A stretch of DNA of 28,495 nt from an uncultured Clostridia bacterium (lineage in GTDB: Bacteria > Bacillota > Clostridia > TANB77 > RGIG9151). Position 1 is the first letter of the stretch. Each line of letters opens with the position of its first letter. The notes under the pieces were generated by a model, which did no database searches, was not told where the DNA came from, and saw only the letters and a program-made list of their open reading frames with translations. Shown piece by piece: positions 26,303-28,495 of this stretch. Position numbers and translations under genes: made by a program. The DNA lies in NCBI GenBank assembly GCA_934500865.1, contig CAKSUD010000018.1, forward strand, positions 1 to 28,495, read 5' to 3'.

Positions 26303-27292
26303 CTACAAGCACATATGGTCTCTTGCAAGCTGTGTAACAATTCTTCCACGAGGTGTTCTGCTAATAAAACCTAGTTGAAGTAAATATGGCTCATAAACAT
26401 CCTCTATTGTATCAGCATCTTCGCCAATGGATGCAGCTAAAGTATCCAGTCCAACAGGCCCACCCGCAAAATTCTTTATCATTGCATTTAGCATAACTCT
26501 ATCTATATTATCTAGTCCTAATTCATCAATCTCAAGCTTTTCTAAAGCATTTCTAGCAATATCTAGGGTTATCTTTCCGTCTCCCTTTACTTGGGCATAA
26601 TCTCTAACCCTCTTAAGTAACCTATTTGCAATTCTCGGAGTTCCTCTAGAACGCGAAGAAATCTCAAGTAATGCTTCGTCCTCAATTTCTGTCTTAAGTA
26701 TCTGGGCTGAACGCTTAACAATCTTTGATAAATCTTCCGGAGAATATAATTCTAATCTTTGTATAACTCCGAACCTATCTCTAAGCGGGGATGTAAGCAT
26801 TCCTGCCTTAGTAGTAGCTCCAATTAAAGTAAATTTAGGCAAGTCAAGTCTTATAGAACGTGCTGAAGGGCCTTTTCCTATAATTATATCTAAAGCAAAA
26901 TCTTCTAAAGCCGGATATAAAACCTCTTCAACGCTTCTATTCATTCTATGAATTTCGTCTATAAATAAAACATCGCCTTCACTTAAATTAGTAAGTATAG
27001 CTGCTAAATCTCCGGCACGTTCTATAGCAGGTCCTGATGTAATTCTTATATTAACTCCTATTTCATTTGCTATAATATTTGCTAATGTAGTTTTTCCAAG
27101 TCCCGGAGGACCATATAATAAAATATGGTCAAGAGACTCATTTCTAAGTTTTGCAGCCTCTATAAATACAAGAAGATTTTCTTTTACTTTACTTTGCCCC
27201 GTATAGTCTTTTAGCCATTTAGGGCGCAAAGAATTTTCTTCTGTATCTTCCTCCTTCATTCCCGGACAAACAATTCTTTCATCTTCATTCAT
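26303..27292 (-). CDS. ruvB: Holliday junction branch migration ATPase RuvB
   Basis: RuvB is the hexameric AAA+ motor that, with RuvA, moves Holliday junctions. The sequence shows [12 protein letters not shown], Walker [10 protein letters not shown] (61-69), Walker B IDEIHR (111-116), the sensor region [12 protein letters not shown], the arginine-finger segment LRDRFG and the C-terminal winged helix ending in [13 protein letters not shown]. The length (329 aa) is normal. The ATG has AAGGAG about 9 nt upstream. The partner ruvA, usually just upstream, is missing here; pfkA takes that place. Confidence 0.97.
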   Translation of the reverse strand: MNEDERIVCPGMKEEDTEENSLRPKWLKDYTGQSKVKENLLVFIEAAKLRNESLDHILLYGPPGLGKTTLANIIANEIGVNIRITSGPAIERAGDLAAILTNLSEGDVLFIDEIHRMNRSVEEVLYPALEDFALDIIIGKGPSARSIRLDLPKFTLIGATTKAGMLTSPLRDRFGVIQRLELYSPEDLSKIVKRSAQILKTEIEDEALLEISSRSRGTPRIANRLLKRVRDYAQVKGDGKITLDIARNALEKLEIDELGLDNIDRVMLNAMIKNFAGGPVGLDTLAASIGEDADTIEDVYEPYLLQLGFISRTPRGRIVTQLARDHMCL

Positions 27293-27320
27293 TCCAAAAT
27301 ACTCCTTATGTTATAAAAAT

Positions 27321-28397
27321 CTAGTCACCAAAACTAATTCCCATAGTTCTTGCAACGTTAATCAATTCATGATTTACAGGTACAGTCTTTAATTGACCAA
27401 CAGCTTCTTCTAATGAAACATACGAAATTTTTCCATCAACTAAAGCAACCATCTTTCCGAAAATTCCTTGCATAGCAAGTTCCATAGCTTTAACGCCATA
27501 TCTTGTAGATAAAATTCTATCGTATGGAGAAGTTTGTCCTCCTCTTTGAATATGACCAAGAACTGTTGCACGTGTTTCAATTCCTAATCTTTCCTCAATA
27601 TCATCAGCCAATTTATTAGCAATTCCACCAAGTCTTATTGCATCAGGGCTGTATTTTAATACTTTTCTTACAACAACTTCTCCGTCTTTAGGTTTAGCAC
27701 CTTCAGACACAGCAACAATTGTATAATGCTTTCCATTATCTGTTCTTTCTTTAATAGCCTCACAAACCTTATCTAAATCATAAGGAATCTCAGGAATTAA
27801 AATAACAGACGCTGCACCTGCAATTCCGGACTCTAATGTAAGCCATCCTGCATATCTTCCCATTATTTCAACAACAGCAACTCTGTTATGAGATTCCGAT
27901 GTAGTCTTTAACTTGTCAATAGCCTCTGTCACCGTATTTATAGCTGTATTAAATCCGAAAGTAACATCAGTAGCATTTAAATCATTATCAATAGTCTTTG
28001 GAACTCCAATTACAGGGAAACCAAGTCTAGAAAAGTCTCTTCCCGAAGTAAGAGTGCCGTCCCCACCAATAACAAATAGGCAATCTACACCATGATTTTT
28101 TAATATTTCTATACAATGACCGGACATATCTACCGGTTTAGAATCTCTAGTCTTTAAGAATTGGAATGGGTTATCCTTATTAGAACTTCCTAAAATCGTA
28201 CCACCCTTGTCTATAATTCCTCTAACAGTTTGAGCCGTAAGTGGCATCCATCTATTCTCAACTAGTCCTCTATAACCTTCCTTAAAACCAATTACTTCTA
28301 AGCCATATTTTTCAGTAGCCGATTTAGTAATAGCTCTAATTACAGCATTTAATCCAGGACAATCTCCACCAGCAGTTAAAATAGCAACTTTTTTCAT
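27321..28397 (-). CDS. pfkA: 6-phosphofructokinase (ATP-type residue with Lys in PKTIDND)
   Basis: Phosphorylates fructose 6-phosphate in glycolysis. The 358-residue protein has the N-terminal TAGGDCPGLNAVIR, the donor-site GGDGT (Gly114) and the catalytic PKTIDND (Lys134, Asp137). In this superfamily Gly at the first site indicates ATP use and Asp indicates pyrophosphate use, while Lys at the second site is typical of pyrophosphate enzymes. The G/K combination is that of the mixed group III PFKs, known members of which use ATP. Further motifs MGRYAGW and GHIQRGG are present. The ATG has GGGGG 8 nt upstream. The gene follows an unidentified gene after 23 nt and no promoter is visible between them. 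Confidence 0.94.
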   Translation of the reverse strand: MKKVAILTAGGDCPGLNAVIRAITKSATEKYGLEVIGFKEGYRGLVENRWMPLTAQTVRGIIDKGGTILGSSNKDNPFQFLKTRDSKPVDMSGHCIEILKNHGVDCLFVIGGDGTLTSGRDFSRLGFPVIGVPKTIDNDLNATDVTFGFNTAINTVTEAIDKLKTTSESHNRVAVVEIMGRYAGWLTLESGIAGAASVILIPEIPYDLDKVCEAIKERTDNGKHYTIVAVSEGAKPKDGEVVVRKVLKYSPDAIRLGGIANKLADDIEERLGIETRATVLGHIQRGGQTSPYDRILSTRYGVKAMELAMQGIFGKMVALVDGKISYVSLEEAVGQLKTVPVNHELINVARTMGISFGD

Positions 28398-28420
28398 TTG
28401 TAATTCCCCCTCAATATATT

Positions 28421-28495
28421 TTAAATAATTAATTCTAATGTCTTAATATCAATTATAATATCGCATTTTTTCTTAATTTTATCAATACCATTTTC
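28421..28495 (-). CDS. C-terminal 24 residues of an unidentified upstream gene
   Basis: From the right edge one frame stays open for 24 codons (ending IKTLELII) and stops with TAA at 28421, 23 nt before the pfkA ATG. The short gap and the lack of a promoter suggest that it is co-transcribed with pfkA. In many Firmicutes dnaE precedes pfkA, so this may be the end of dnaE, but 24 residues are too few to say. Confidence 0.5.
   Translation of the reverse strand, partial: ENGIDKIKKKCDIIIDIKTLELII

Overview
The window is a gene-dense, AT-rich stretch (by eye roughly one third G+C) of a low-GC Gram-positive, most likely an anaerobic member of the Clostridia. The reasons are the gatCAB operon, the DUF1385-prmC and yqeK-LCP neighbourhoods, miaB next to mutS, a pfkA with the G/K signature, strong GGAGG ribosome sites and frequent GTG/TTG starts. 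I cannot name the genus. Every supported gene lies on the minus strand, so transcription runs from high to low coordinates.

Layout in the direction of transcription. (1) 28495-24395: the 3' end of an unidentified gene, then pfkA, ruvB, an rluD-type pseudouridine synthase and galE, closely spaced. (2) 24300-17083: a very large glycosyltransferase/TPR/zinc-ribbon/methyltransferase-like fusion, a DUF1385 membrane protein, prmC, a CvpA-family protein, yqeK and an LCP cell-wall ligase, several with overlapping ends. (3) 17046-14874: xerD behind its own promoter, a hairpin terminator, then deoB. (4) 14856-14692: a single-gene tRNA-Arg(UCU) unit with promoter and terminator. (5) 14672-14453: a 220-bp non-coding element with perfect 28-bp terminal inverted repeats, resembling a MITE. 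(6) 14393-1: a promoter, then a long probable operon: ispG, coaD, a HEPN/MNT toxin-antitoxin pair, ligA, a diacylglycerol glucosyltransferase-like gene, gatC-gatA-gatB, a MazF/PemK-like gene, miaB, an uncharacterised thermolysin-like HExxH protein, and mutS, which the window edge cuts inside its Walker A motif.

Most genes are housekeeping: isoprenoid (ispG) and CoA (coaD) synthesis, DNA replication and repair (ligA, mutS, ruvB, xerD), tRNA charging and modification (gatCAB, miaB), translation termination (prmC), glycolysis (pfkA), nucleoside catabolism (deoB) and the envelope (galE, UgtP-like, LCP). The accessory items are inserted between these: the HepT/MntA pair, the MazF-like gene, the HExxH protein, the 986-residue fusion and the palindromic element. 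The only stretch of more than 300 bases without a protein gene is 14337-14873, which holds the ispG promoter, the palindromic element, and the tRNA with its terminator and promoter.
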